64,000 bases of DNA from Tubulanus polymorphus (GCF_964204645.1 NC_134025.1:31588001-31652000), one strand, 5' to 3'; shown: positions 36,201 to 46,550, numbered from the stretch's first letter. Numbers and translations: made by a program. Notes: generated from the letters alone by a model not told the origin.

Positions 36201-39159
36201 TGTGCAGTGATCGATCTAATACCGAGGTAACTATTCACTGTTACAGTTAGTGTGCAGTGATCGATCTAATACCGAGGTAACTATTCACTGTTACAGTTAG
36301 TGAGCAGTGATCGATCTAATACCGAAGTAACAACATTATATCAATTCAGTGAATTCACTGGTTACTTCAGTTGCATAGTTGTGCAGTTTGTATCTATGAG
36401 TATTAACTCATCGGATAATAAACTCGGACTCACAACTGTGGAACTGGATCCTGGATATTCCTGGACCTTGTTTTGCAGTTTTAGATTGAAATGACTCTCA
36501 GAGTTAACTTACAGTTGACTTAGCTCAGGTCTAGAGCAAGGAGCAGTGGACTGATTTCTACTCTAACTTGTAACTGGATCCTAGATATTCCTGTTTTGTA
36601 ACTTATCAAAAATTGTCCAATTCTAGAAAATAATTCTCATATTTTGTCAATGTTTATTTTTTTCAGGTTTTTCAGAAACATTTGTCGAAACACGACGAAC
36701 TTCGCGGAATTTTATCGCAGAATTTATCGGCGCAGGACAACATCCTACACGCGCTGACAGACGCTAACGCCGAGTTCGCTAAACTTAGAAAATCATCGGC
36801 CGAAATCATCCACCAGAGGGAGCAAGCGATCGCTAATCTAAAACAAGCGTTCGAGTCGAAAGATGAATTATTGTCGAAAGCTTCAAAAGGAATAGAATTT
36901 TACGAGAAATTAGATTCAAACGTGACTCGTTTGATTCAGAGATTGAAAGGAGTTTTAAAAGTTCAAGACGAAGAAAGAAAACAGATTTTAGACAGACTAC
37001 TGCCTAAAGGTAATACTTTATCCCATCACCAGGTGGCGTGATTGATGGCGATCAGTTTTACGTCGTTGTTGATTACGAACAACGCCATCTGGTGTCGCTT
37101 TGCCGCATTAGTGGTGAGGTTAAATTGGAAGTTATTGATTGTATTTTCAGTGGCTCCACCTCCGAGACCATCCGCTCCTAAACCTGGATTAACAACTGGT
37201 ATTACTGCTGGATTAATAACTAATCCACCTTACGATATGACATTCGCTGATATTCCCGCGATATCGACCTCTCCAGCTGCTCCAGCAGCAGCTCCAACTC
37301 TGAAAGATTTCTTACCATTCATGAAACCTAAAACATTCGGCAATTTAAAAAATACGCAACCTGGACAAAACTATCAGGTCCCACCACCAGGGGGAGTTAC
37401 TATACCTCAGTCATTATCTAATAATCAATCAGGAGTTCAGCCTGGGATTGCCCCTGGAGTTCAGCCTGGAGTTACTCCTGGAGTTCAGCCTGGGATAGCC
37501 CCTGGAGTTCAGCCTGGAGTAACCCCTGGAGTTCAGCCTGGAGTTCAGCCTGGAGTAATTACTGATAGCTGCTCTCGTACTGTAGACTCACTACATACAC
37601 CTATAGCATCTCCAGGGGAACCTACACCAGTTCCCTCTAGTGACCAGTCACAGAATCCTTTATCATATCCTTCTAATTATCAACCTCCGGGCCAGCAGCC
37701 CGCTGTGAGCCAGCAGTCGGCCCCGGGCCAGCAGCCTGCTGCGAGTCAGCACCCTATGGTCAGTGTTCATCAAAACATCAGTAATAACACAAACCAGAAC
37801 TATATCCCTCGGCAACAACCTCACAATCATCTACCAGCTTCATATCCATCTCACCAGGGGGCACCACATAGTTACCCTGTTGCTCAGGAGCCACAAAATT
37901 ATACAACTCAAGGGCGACCACAAAACTACACGGCTCCTCATGGGCAAACCCAAAACTACACGGCTCCTCATGGGCAAACCCAAAACTACATGGCTCCTCA
38001 TGGGCAAACCCAAAATTACTCGGCTCCTCATGGGCAAACGCAAAATTACTCGGTTCCTCATGGGCAAACGCAAAATTACTCGGCTCCTCATGGGCAAACG
38101 CAAAGGTTCCCAGCACCCCAAGGACTGATTGAGCAGGGGAACTCTGAAAATTACTCTACACTCCAGGGGCAGTTTCAAAGTTATCCGCACCAGGGGGCAC
38201 CACAGAATAATCCTGTTTCCCAAGGGCAACCAAAAAGTTACACTGCGTCGCAGGTACAGCCGCAAAGGTTTCCGGCATCGCACGGCGAGCAATCTCAGAG
38301 GTTCTCTACTCATCAGGGACTTCCGCAAAATTACAACTCTGTACAGGGGCAATTACAAGGTTACACTGTACCCCAGGGACAATTACAAGGTTACACTGTA
38401 CCCCAGGGACAATTACAAAGGTTCCCTGCATCTCATGGGCAACCACAAAGTTACAGCATCCCCCAAGGACAACAATACAGTTATCCCGCATCGCTGGGAC
38501 AACCACAGAATATCACTGCATCCCTGGGACAACCACAAGGTTACATCCCGTCACAGGGACAATCACAAAGATTCCCTGATCCTTCAGGGCAGTCGCAAAA
38601 TTACATGGCTCCTCACGGGCAACAGCAAAATTATACAGCCCCTCAAGGGCAATCACAAAGGTTTCCTGATCCTTCAGGGCAGTCGCAAAATTACATGGCT
38701 CCTCACGGGCAACAGCAAAATTATACAGCCCCTCAAGGGCAATCACAAAGGTTTCCTGTTCCTTCAGGGCAATCACAAAATTACAAAGCTCCTCACGGGC
38801 AAGCACAAAATTACAAAGCTCCTCAAGGGCAACTGCAAAATTACACAGGTCCTCAAGGACAGGCCAAAACTGTTGCTACTCAAAGACATATGACTCCTTA
38901 CCCTGCACCACAGGGTCAGCCACAGAACTACCCTCCCAGTTCAAACTATCCTGCAAGCAACCAACAATCTGTATCCAACCAATCAACACAACAGAATTAC
39001 AAAATGACTACATCACAACAACTGAATTACCCAGGACAAACTTCGTCATCACATGGGCATCTTCGAACTGCCCAGGGATCAGTTTACACAGGGCAACAGA
39101 ATTATCAGCAACCTCAACAGCAACAGAGCTACCCTCAACTTCTACAACATATCTCTCAG

Positions 39160-39194
<35 letters not shown>

Positions 39195-42100
39195 GAGCTA
39201 TCATCAACCTCCACAACCTATCTCTCAGCAGCCGCAGCAGCAGCAGCAACAGCAGCAGCAGAACTATCATCAGCAACCTGTTGTCTCTACTGATAAACCA
39301 ATAGTATCATCATCAACTACTACAACACAGATCAGTGCATCTAATCAACAACTACAGTATGTACCTGGGGCTCAACAAATCCCCCCTGTATCTCAGTATG
39401 GGGCACCTGTATCCCAATACGGGGCTGCAACTAGGTCCCCTCAACATCAGATCCCACGCTTCATAAATCAGCAACAACAACAACCGGCTAACTCTGTGAC
39501 AACTCAACAAACAATGAGTGCGTATCCGCAGCAACAGATACAGCAGACGCTGCCAGCACCAGTGGTGCCACCTATAAACCAATCTTATCCAAGCGGTGTT
39601 TATCAGCAGACGGCACCGGTATCTTATCAACAGTCTCAACAATCGATAGAATTAAACAGACAAACATCGACAACATCTTCAACGGATGATCTGTTGTCGA
39701 GCAGCCCAGATCTGAGAGATGTTGCCAGCAACGCGAGCGTTTTAACTCCTAAAGTTCTAACAGAGGAAGATTTAAAAAGAGAGAAAGAAGAGAAATTAAG
39801 GAATACGATCTGTTCTCAGAAATCTGATCCGTTAGCAGATAATTTATTACTGGATAAATTTGTTTGGGAAGTTGAACAATTTCGGAAGCATGTTTGTAAC
39901 ATGGTGCATCGTGATGAACAGGGAGGTTCGGAGTTCGACAAAATTTGGAAGGTAAAGAATTAATACGCGTTCTCCATTTGAATTTTAGATACAAGGACTG
40001 GTGAAATAAATTATTATTGTTGTATATTTCTAGGAGTTGAATGATGAAATGGAAGTTGATTCACGCAAGCGTACGATGGTTATTTCTAAATGTTACACTA
40101 TGAAAAATAGACAACCGGACATTGTGCCTTGTAAGTATAAATCCTACCACTAGGGGGCATTCCTCTGACCCTCGCTAGTAGGAGTCACTAGTGATGGTTG
40201 ATTATTTGTGTTTGTATTTTAGATGATGACTCAAGAGTCATCCTCACGACTCAGAAAGATGACTATATTAATGCTAGTTACATCGATGTAAGTTCAATTT
40301 ACTGTTCAATGGTGAAATACTGATTGCTGCTTCCATTAAATCACCCTATGACATCACTATTGTTATTGTTGTTACAGAGTTTAGCTGCATCTTGTCCTAA
40401 ATTCATAGCTACACAGTCCCCTCTACCGGTCACGTATGTAGACTTCTGGCTGATGGTTTGTGAACAAGGTTCAGAGATAATAGTCATGTTAATCAATGAT
40501 GCGCAAACTAATAAGGTACATTTATGATATTACTAATAACTTGATTCTTCTCTACAGCTCTCCACCCCCGACAATTGATCGTTTGAATCCTGACAGTGAC
40601 AGAGTTTCTTTCTGTGGTTCTTCTCTACAGCTCTCCACCCCTGACAATTGATAGTTAGAATCCTGACAGTGACAGAGTTTCTTTCTGTGGTTTTCTGAGC
40701 TCTCCACCCCTGACAATTGATAGTGTGAATCCTGACAGTGACAGAGTTTCTTTCAATGGTTCTCTGAGCTCTCCACCCCTGACAATTGATAGTTTGGATC
40801 CTGATAGCTGCAGAACTACTCTGAACTAGAGTCTTCTTTGAGACCTGACAGTGTTCTAGTATTATATGTACAATGAATATTTCAGAGTAAACCACACGTA
40901 TATTGGCCGACAGAGAAGGGTAAATCTATCAGTCACGGTCCGATACAGTTAACTCTACAGAGTATCAAAGAGAAAGAACATTCTGTCGAAAGATTGATCA
41001 CTTTAACGAATAAAGAAACAAAAACAAGTCGAACTTTATTTCATTTACAATTCACTGACTGGAATTCATGGTAAGTTTGAAACCGGTTTTAACACATAGG
41101 TTGAGGTTTAAACCAGTCCCTCGATCCAGTTACTCAGAGCTGCCAACTGTTCCTGATTTTCAGTATTTGTTACTCTTTTATAATGAGAAATACTGATTAG
41201 ATTTGTTTGATGCATATGAGAAATCAGAAAGATGTAACTGGTGCTTTTACTGTTGATAACTGATTAATTTGAACAGAAATATGAAAGATGTTACTGAGGG
41301 TCTTACTATTGATTACTGATTAATTTGAACATTTTCTTTCATAATTAAATGAAATGTTACTGAAAAAAATTCAATTTGTTACTGATTTGGAACTTAAAGC
41401 TTTGTAACTTGATGCTATTATATATTTCAGTACGACGCCGACAACTTGTCATCCTATCATACAGTTCATATCTGAAGTTCATTGTTTATACAAACAACAG
41501 AGGAATTTAATACGTCCAGTAATAGTTCACTGCAGGTAATAAAAACTATCATTTAAAACCATATCTACCACATTTCTCTACTTAAACGTAATGATAATGA
41601 GTACAATGTATGATTTATATTGTAGCTCTGGAGTGAATAATACAGCTGTATTCTGTATTCTGTATACAGCAATACAGGAAATCAATATGGGAAACGGATT
41701 AATCAATGTTCCAGATACAATACGTACATTACGTCAGAAACGTAAATATATGATCGAAGATAAAGAACAGCTGCTCTTCTGTTACGAGGCTGTTTTATAT
41801 TACGCTCAACATGTTCTCGTTAAACGTAAGTTTTACAACTATACAACACACTTAAAACAGCGGCCATTTTGGATCCATTTGCTGCCTAGCAACTAACTCT
41901 TTCACCCAAATTGCAGCATTTATATGAGATTGTTTGATTTATGTATTGAGTTGTAAGTTGTATATTGTAAGTTGTAAGTTGTATATTGTAGGTGGAGTTG
42001 TAAGGAAACCGTGTGAGAAGAAACCGGATAAAAGTCAAAGATCAGCAGACGACACAACAATACTCGGCGAACTGTCCTCGTTTAAAGATATCGAATCTAC

Positions 42101-42503
42101 CGTTGCTAAGTTACATGTTCGCGAAAAACCACCTGCAGATGGCACTGAACAAAACGGACATGTAGAGGGCGTTACCGTCGAGCCAATCATACCGGAGTCA
42201 GTAGAAACACCTGTGAATAGAAGTAGATCTAACTCGGGGAGTTCGAGTCGTAGTGCTCAGTCATTAGGGAATCAAACTCATTCAGTTACGAGTTCACCTC
42301 AACATTCAGTAAGCCTATTTAATTTACCAGCGAGTTTAGCTAGTGTTCAGAATGCTGATTTATTTACCCTACAGGACGAGGGTTCAGCGTCTGGTAGACG
42401 CACGAGTAAATCTAGTTTTACTAATCCTACCAGACACGTTGAAGATAAACTCAATCCTGACGATCCATTAGAACAATTAGATCCGCTATGGTCCATTAAA
42501 TAG
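30233..42503 (+). CDS. PTPN23: HD-PTP / PTPN23 (BRO1-domain protein tyrosine phosphatase-like), predicted inactive
   Basis: ESCRT-associated endosomal sorting scaffold. Twenty-three exons: 30233-30319, 30874-30948, 31034-31161, 31239-31365, 31471-31602, 32034-32183, 32268-32426, 32885-32943, 33095-33174, 33274-33388, 33472-33537, 33980-34119, 34707-35006, 35616-35776, 36667-37009, 37151-39951, 40034-40130, 40223-40287, 40378-40515, 40886-41070, 41431-41535, 41626-41825 and 41992-42503; 2074 aa (human about 1636). BRO1 domain about residues 1-360; coiled-coil V domain to about 700; a Pro/Gln-rich repeat region in one 2.8-kb exon (PGVQPGV, PHGQTQNY and polyQ); PTP domain about 1590-1900 with DDYINASYID and KPHVYWPTEKG; Ser-rich tail. 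The P-loop reads HCSSGVNNTA, so the Cx5R arginine is Asn. The WPD loop is not recognisable. Exon 7 has an alternative downstream donor at 32760. Confidence 0.95.
32406..32800 (+). repeat. In-frame 39/18-bp repeat straddling the PTPN23 exon 7 donor
   Basis: Units of AACTGTATCAAACTAGCTAA plus AATAAGTATCAAATCTGAG, interleaved with 18-bp AACTGTATCAAACTAGAC units. All are multiples of three, so the frame of exon 7 stays open through the array. A GTAAGT donor flanks the array at 32427 and another at 32760. Confidence 0.9.
33868..33978. repeat. 35-bp triplicate before a PTPN23 exon
   Basis: Three copies of GAATCTAGGAGTATATAATG plus TAATACTGATTGTAT. The last copy runs into the TTGTAG acceptor of the exon at 33980. 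Confidence 0.85.
34136..34592. repeat. Two adjacent minisatellites in a PTPN23 intron
   Basis: 34136-34390 is a 14-15-bp array of ATCTCAGTTCCCTAA variants. 34388-34592 is a 21-bp array of GTTGTGGACTCAAGTTCTAC variants, about nine copies. The two fuse through a shared CAGTTC. Confidence 0.92.
35047..35397. repeat. 16-bp GC-rich minisatellite with a composite second half
   Basis: CTTGCCCGGGACTCTG units, then longer composite units with GATTAGCCCTGATTATCATG. Located in the PTPN23 intron between the exons ending 35006 and starting 35616. Confidence 0.92.
35747..36330 (+). repeat. 50-bp repeat, 12 copies: duplicated end of PTPN23 exon 14 with splice sites
   Basis: Unit starts every 50 bp from 35747 to 36297. 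The first 30 nt are the last ten codons of exon 14 (LVSSDQSNTE). The next 20 nt are the donor GTAACT plus TATTCACTG and TTACAG, an acceptor-like end. Each later copy is thus a 30-nt in-frame cassette between AG and GT. Later copies carry GATCGATC and GTGTGCAG variants, and the last has GAAGTAAC. Confidence 0.95.
37440..39280 (+). repeat. Pro/Gln-rich coding repeats in the PTPN23 large exon
   Basis: Three kinds of coding repeat follow one another: GVQPGVTPGVQPGIAP (about 37432-37555); a 36-39-bp array encoding PHGQTQNYSA and related units (about 37890-38880); and polyglutamine CAG/CAA tracts at about 39100-39280. This replaces the His/Pro/Gln-rich region of vertebrate HD-PTP. Alternative-frame and antisense ORFs here are shadows. 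Confidence 0.9.
40556..40830. repeat. About 70-bp repeat, four copies, PTPN23 intron
   Basis: AGCTCTCCACCCC starts recur at 40556, 40629, 40698 and 40767, each followed by TGACAATTGATAGTTTGAAT and CCTGACAGTGACAGAG. Confidence 0.9.
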
Positions 42504-42604
42504 TGTGAGACTGCGCTGAATAGCGGTATCTAGGAAATTGTAATTTACCCTTGCATAGAATGTTTATTTATACATTTATATATGTCTCATAGATATTTAT
42601 TTAA

Positions 42605-42700
42605 AAACTGTAATACATGTGTAATACGTGTGTAATACATGTGTAATACATGTGTAATACGTGTGTAATACATGTGTAATACATGTGTAATACATGTATC
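42605..42700. repeat. 11-bp repeat in the PTPN23 3' UTR
   Basis: Tandem GTGTAATACAT units about 100 bp after the stop, before the AATAAA at 42710. Confidence 0.88.
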
Positions 42701-42709
42701 CTGCTATTT

Positions 42710-42715
42710 AATAAA
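42710..42715 (+). promoter_or_regulatory. Poly(A) signal, PTPN23
   Basis: AATAAA lies 207 bp after the stop codon; AT-rich flanks. Confidence 0.5.
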
Positions 42716-42719
42716 TAGT

Positions 42720-43385
42720 ACATTCTCAACCTCTTGTATTCTGTATGTTGCCAAAACATTTATGGAAAAATTATTATTATTAAAATTATCAATATTTATT
42801 ATGATGAACACATGATTAATTTCGATTGATACCATCCCCTGATACAGTCAGGATTGCATTTATTATTACACTGTTTTTGTTCTCTATAATCAAGCTGTGA
42901 TACTGGACACCTCTTTGGATCAATGTGTGTAAAATACATGTTTAATTGTTGCTTATTTTTGGGAGTGTTTGTTCTAGTTCAACATGAACCGAACATTAGC
43001 TGCAGTACAGTACCGTACTCTACACTGCATGCCAGTGCTGGATTTTTTATTGCTGCTTCGCTGACAGAATTTTGTGATAAAATTATCTTCATGTTGTAAT
43101 TAGGTGTTAAATAAATCATTTATCAAATGTAATCCTTGAGTGAACTTGTTGCGAGTTTTATATTGGGTTTTTTGAAACCTTTTGGGATGATTTGACGGCT
43201 GAATTTGACACTGTCAAAGCGCAGAGGACAAATTTCTGATTCTGAACCCACGCAACACCAGCTGCCTCAAGATGACCACTTAGAACAATCGCGAAATACA
43301 TCATCATGGATTTATTATAATGCTCATTACAATATGCAAAATCATGCTGATTTTACTGAATATTAAGAGAAACGACTGTAGTTCA
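42720..43385. other. Intergenic, no gene seen
   Basis: AT-rich sequence between PTPN23 and an inverted-repeat element. A second AATAAA-like site occurs at about 43110. No ORF worth reporting. Confidence 0.4.
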
Positions 43386-43388
43386 TCA

Positions 43389-43555
43389 ACCCGCCGTTTT
43401 ACGTTAGTTCACAGATATTCCGCCAGGGGACCGTACGGTGCTGCCACCAAGTTTCCGGCAAACGTACTGGTTCTCGGAAATAACGTGGAAGTCACGGTGG
43501 CAGCACCTGGCGGTCCCCTAGCGGAGTTTCTATTAACTAACGGAATACGGCGGGT
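43389..43555. mobile_element. MITE-like inverted repeat, about 167 bp
   Basis: The left end ACCCGCCGTTTTACGTTAGT is the imperfect inverse of the right end, which carries CTAACGGAATACGGCGGGT. A longer match (CCAGGGGACCG, TGCTGCCACC) continues inwards to arms of about 65 bp. The GC content is higher than the surroundings. ORFs on both strands reflect the palindrome. No transposase. Confidence 0.7.
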
Positions 43556-43559
43556 TAGG

Positions 43560-44120
43560 TCGCCGGAGCAGCCGCCATCCGGGAAGTATCCCCAAGCGGT
43601 AGTAACTGCTGAGACCAGACTTCTGTGGCGCAGTTCGAGTCGCGACGCGTCGCCGCGAAACTTCAATTCGTCGCGCTCTATTCGCGGGAGGCATTTATTA
43701 TACCCACCCATTAACCCACTCTAAAACATCTTGTGGAGCATCACTACTAGATTGCAAACATTCACTCCGTTAACAGTTTCTCATTCGATCGTTCAAAATA
43801 TGCTCTTTCACATTCACTTGATTTGGAGGCCGATGGGTGTGGACAAAGAGCACAATTTTCACCCCTAACATGCTAGAAGTTGTGAAATTGCTTTGCATTT
43901 CATTTTCACTTTGCGCGAGGAGTCCTGAGACCCGACAAGCCTGGGTACTCGTTAAACAGTTAAAAAAAGTTCCACTTGAAAATGCCCCCATCCCCCCAGA
44001 CATGGCTGGCAACGGGCCTGCTAGTGACCGGTTCACTATCGGTAGTACCTGCTACCATTTTCACTGTTGTCGGGTTCACGGGAGTTTCAAGGCCAGGCGT
44101 CGTCTAACATTGGCTATATC
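43560..44120. other. Intergenic, GC-rich then mixed; no supported gene
   Basis: A GC-rich patch (43560-43700) with many CpG follows the inverted repeat. An open frame of about 95 codons (43837-44124) has no recognisable domain and overlaps an equally long antisense frame, so I do not call a gene. Confidence 0.35.
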
Positions 44121-44687
44121 CTGATGTTGAGGATTTACAGAAAACTCTGAACTCTGATATATGAATATATACATATATATCGCAACGTGCTACCTGTGAA
44201 CCATCAATTAATGGTATCAAAAAGCTTAAATTTCATAGGTTGTTTCTGCTGTAAAAACATTTTAAACTCAGATTTAGAAATACATTCGTGAAATTATTTT
44301 TATGACTCGCGATACAGATACTGATAATGCTGCAGCCGCTAATTAGGGTTTGTACGACACCAAACACAATCTGTTTCTTTCTCGCATAGAGTAGATTGGA
44401 CCGCGGCATCATCCGCTCCGAAAGATGCAAAATTCAGTAAATGTTGCATCTGAGTCTCTTGAAAATATCTCACGGCTGATATTACCGTCATGTTTATTGT
44501 AAGTTTGCTAATTACAGGATTATTTCACGGTTGGTAAAAACTGCTTATCGTTTAAACTAAATCGTCGAAACGAGACAAATTTATAGAGAATCAGCCTCTG
44601 AAGACTGTGTACTCAACATTCAATTGACTCTTCACTTAAAGACAATTCAACCATTAGAACAGTCTTACACAGAGGTACTGCTGATAA

Positions 44688-45773
44688 ATGTTTGATAACA
44701 TTTCTAGTATCAGTACCACAATGAGTGGTACAGCAATTAAACTCACCTCGTGTCAACGGTTTCAAACTCGTCCGGTTCAATTCAAGTTAAAAATCACTGT
44801 GTTAATATATTTGGGATGTTATCTCCCCGCGTCAGTACTGGGTATAACATTTAACGCATTCACGCTGTTTGTTCTAAAACAATTTAAATCTGATGTTTAT
44901 TTTCTCATCAAAATTCTCGCTGTAAACGATCTTTTGTTTATGATCACCACATTCATTCTGTATCCGCTGAGAACTGCATACATTTACGCTGTTTTGGGAG
45001 ATATTGTGTTTCGCATGAACGAATGGAATTTTGGGTGGATTTTTATTTCAATATCTTTGCCGTTTTTCTATATATTTCAGATGACACGAAACTGGTGCAC
45101 TGTACTGCTCAGTCTAGAGCGGTTAATCGTCGTATTGTTTCCTATCAAATCCCGTAGAATTCCTAAAAAGTTTATCTCAAAATATACGATATTGTTTATT
45201 TCATTTCTCGGATTATGTGGACATTTTGGTCAGTTTTTACCCAGACTACATCTTGGATTCATGAACTGTCCAGAATATTGGCCATACATCACGTGGCGTG
45301 TCAGGAAGATCCGTTACACCGGTATTAACATTGGATATTGGATCTATCAATTTTCGGAGAGGTTTTTATTCCTGTATCTAACTGTTATGTTACCAATGTG
45401 CTTTCTAGTTTTTATAAATCTAATTCTTATTTCGGTGACATTTTATCGTCGGGTTACTCGACGTTCAGAACTCGGTGTAACTGATGAATCGTCTAGAAGA
45501 GAAATGAGGGTTTTAAGGATGGTTTTATCAGTAGTTCTAGTGTTTATTGTTTGTGAAGGTTTCGGTTTTGTGGACCGTTTAAGAAATTTAGGTCACATTT
45601 CGTTTCGTTTCCCCGTTGGTTTTAGACAAATCACTTTGGCATTTTCAATCGTCGATTCTTCAGTAAATTTTATCGTCTATTGTGTTACAAATGACAAATT
45701 CAGAAAAACGGCCCTTAAAATAGTGTGCATGCACAAGTGTATAGTACAGACCCAGGAGCACCCGGCCGTGTAG
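44688..45773 (+). CDS. Class A GPCR, FMRFamide-receptor-like, copy 1
   Basis: Intronless, 361 aa, seven hydrophobic segments. TM1 has the GITFNAF asparagine and TM2 has LAVNDLL with the conserved Asp. TM3 ends LSLERLIVVLFP (ERL in place of DRY). TM5 has the LPMCFL proline and TM7 has SSVNFIVYC, the variant of NPxxY usual in invertebrate FMRFamide-type receptors. I see no cysteine at the start of TM3, no TM4 tryptophan and no CWxP in TM6 (VFIVCEGFGF instead). A basic third loop (FYRRVTRRSELG) and a short tail follow. It is expected at the plasma membrane with a peptide ligand, but the ligand is unknown. A second in-frame Met lies 11 codons downstream. Tandem partner at 47141. Confidence 0.85.
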   Translation: MFDNISSISTTMSGTAIKLTSCQRFQTRPVQFKLKITVLIYLGCYLPASVLGITFNAFTLFVLKQFKSDVYFLIKILAVNDLLFMITTFILYPLRTAYIYAVLGDIVFRMNEWNFGWIFISISLPFFYIFQMTRNWCTVLLSLERLIVVLFPIKSRRIPKKFISKYTILFISFLGLCGHFGQFLPRLHLGFMNCPEYWPYITWRVRKIRYTGINIGYWIYQFSERFLFLYLTVMLPMCFLVFINLILISVTFYRRVTRRSELGVTDESSRREMRVLRMVLSVVLVFIVCEGFGFVDRLRNLGHISFRFPVGFRQITLAFSIVDSSVNFIVYCVTNDKFRKTALKIVCMHKCIVQTQEHPAV

Positions 45774-46045
45774 TCGGGTAAAATAACTGGTGCCGCCCCG
45801 GGACGATCAGATATTGGAAGAAAGAATGGTCGAGGGGTACAGAGGCTCCAGGGTTAGACAGTATGGAATATTAACGGGAGCTCAGAGTTTAACGGTTTCC
45901 AGCTCAGTTACCGTCAGTATCAATGGTCGAGTTTTAACGGACATTTTAAGCACACAAGCCCAAACCTATATAGCTGCATCATATCTGAAATTGTGAACAC
46001 AAAGTACATATTGTAATTCATCGTCGAATGTGCGCATAAAACAAG

Positions 46046-46380
46046 GTTTGCACTTAGCCCACTCACGTCCATGAAGTCAATATCAAGGAATGTTTATTCA
46101 AAAAAGGAAATATGTCAACTAAATAAGACATAGTGAAATAGAAACATGTAAATATCAAGTCTTTTGGTACCAAAGAATAGACCAGATCCAAAACAACCCG
46201 CCACACTCCACTAAGCGCTAGACCCGAAAGAGCTGAAGACCAGGTTACAAACAGGTTACAAACCGAAATATTAAGTTCACTGCAGTTATCAGTTCTAATA
46301 ATGATGATTGCTGATAATATCCTGCAGTAAATTCTGAAATCAGCCAATTGAGACGGCCTTTTTCAAAAATATCAAAAATA
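46046..46380. other. Spacer between GPCR duplicates
   Basis: Non-coding DNA not shared by the duplicates. A minus-strand open frame of 94 codons (46063-46347) has no recognised similarity. Confidence 0.35.
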
Positions 46381-46381
46381 T

Positions 46382-46550
46382 TCCTAATTAACCCTAGCTG
46401 ACACATAACCCTAGGTGTTCCCGATAACCTAACCCTAAATGGTCTTAGGCTAGTCCGCCATAACCCTAACCCTAGCTCGGCTGAGACTCGAACTCGAGTC
46501 TCTCAAGTGCAAAGCCAGAGTGTCTACCAATAGACCATAGAGTTCTGGTG
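46382..46550 (-). mobile_element. tRNA-derived SINE-like element with TTAGGG-like repeats, second copy
   Basis: On the minus strand: AGAACTCTATGGTCTATTGG (A box), then GAGACTCGAGTTCGAGTCTC (B box), then GCCGAGCTAGGGTTAGGG and further TAGGGTTA blocks. Same structure as 19146-19290, so this is a dispersed family. It sits between the two GPCR copies. Confidence 0.6.

Noticed and set aside
37763..38893. ORFs of 97-254 codons in other frames and antisense over the PTPN23 Pro/Gln region
   Set aside because: Shadows of a repeated coding sequence whose unit is a multiple of three; only one frame joins splice-consistent exons.
45790..45996. 68-codon frame after GPCR copy 1
   Set aside because: Not preserved as a frame in the duplicate, where extra sequence interrupts it; more likely 3' flank.
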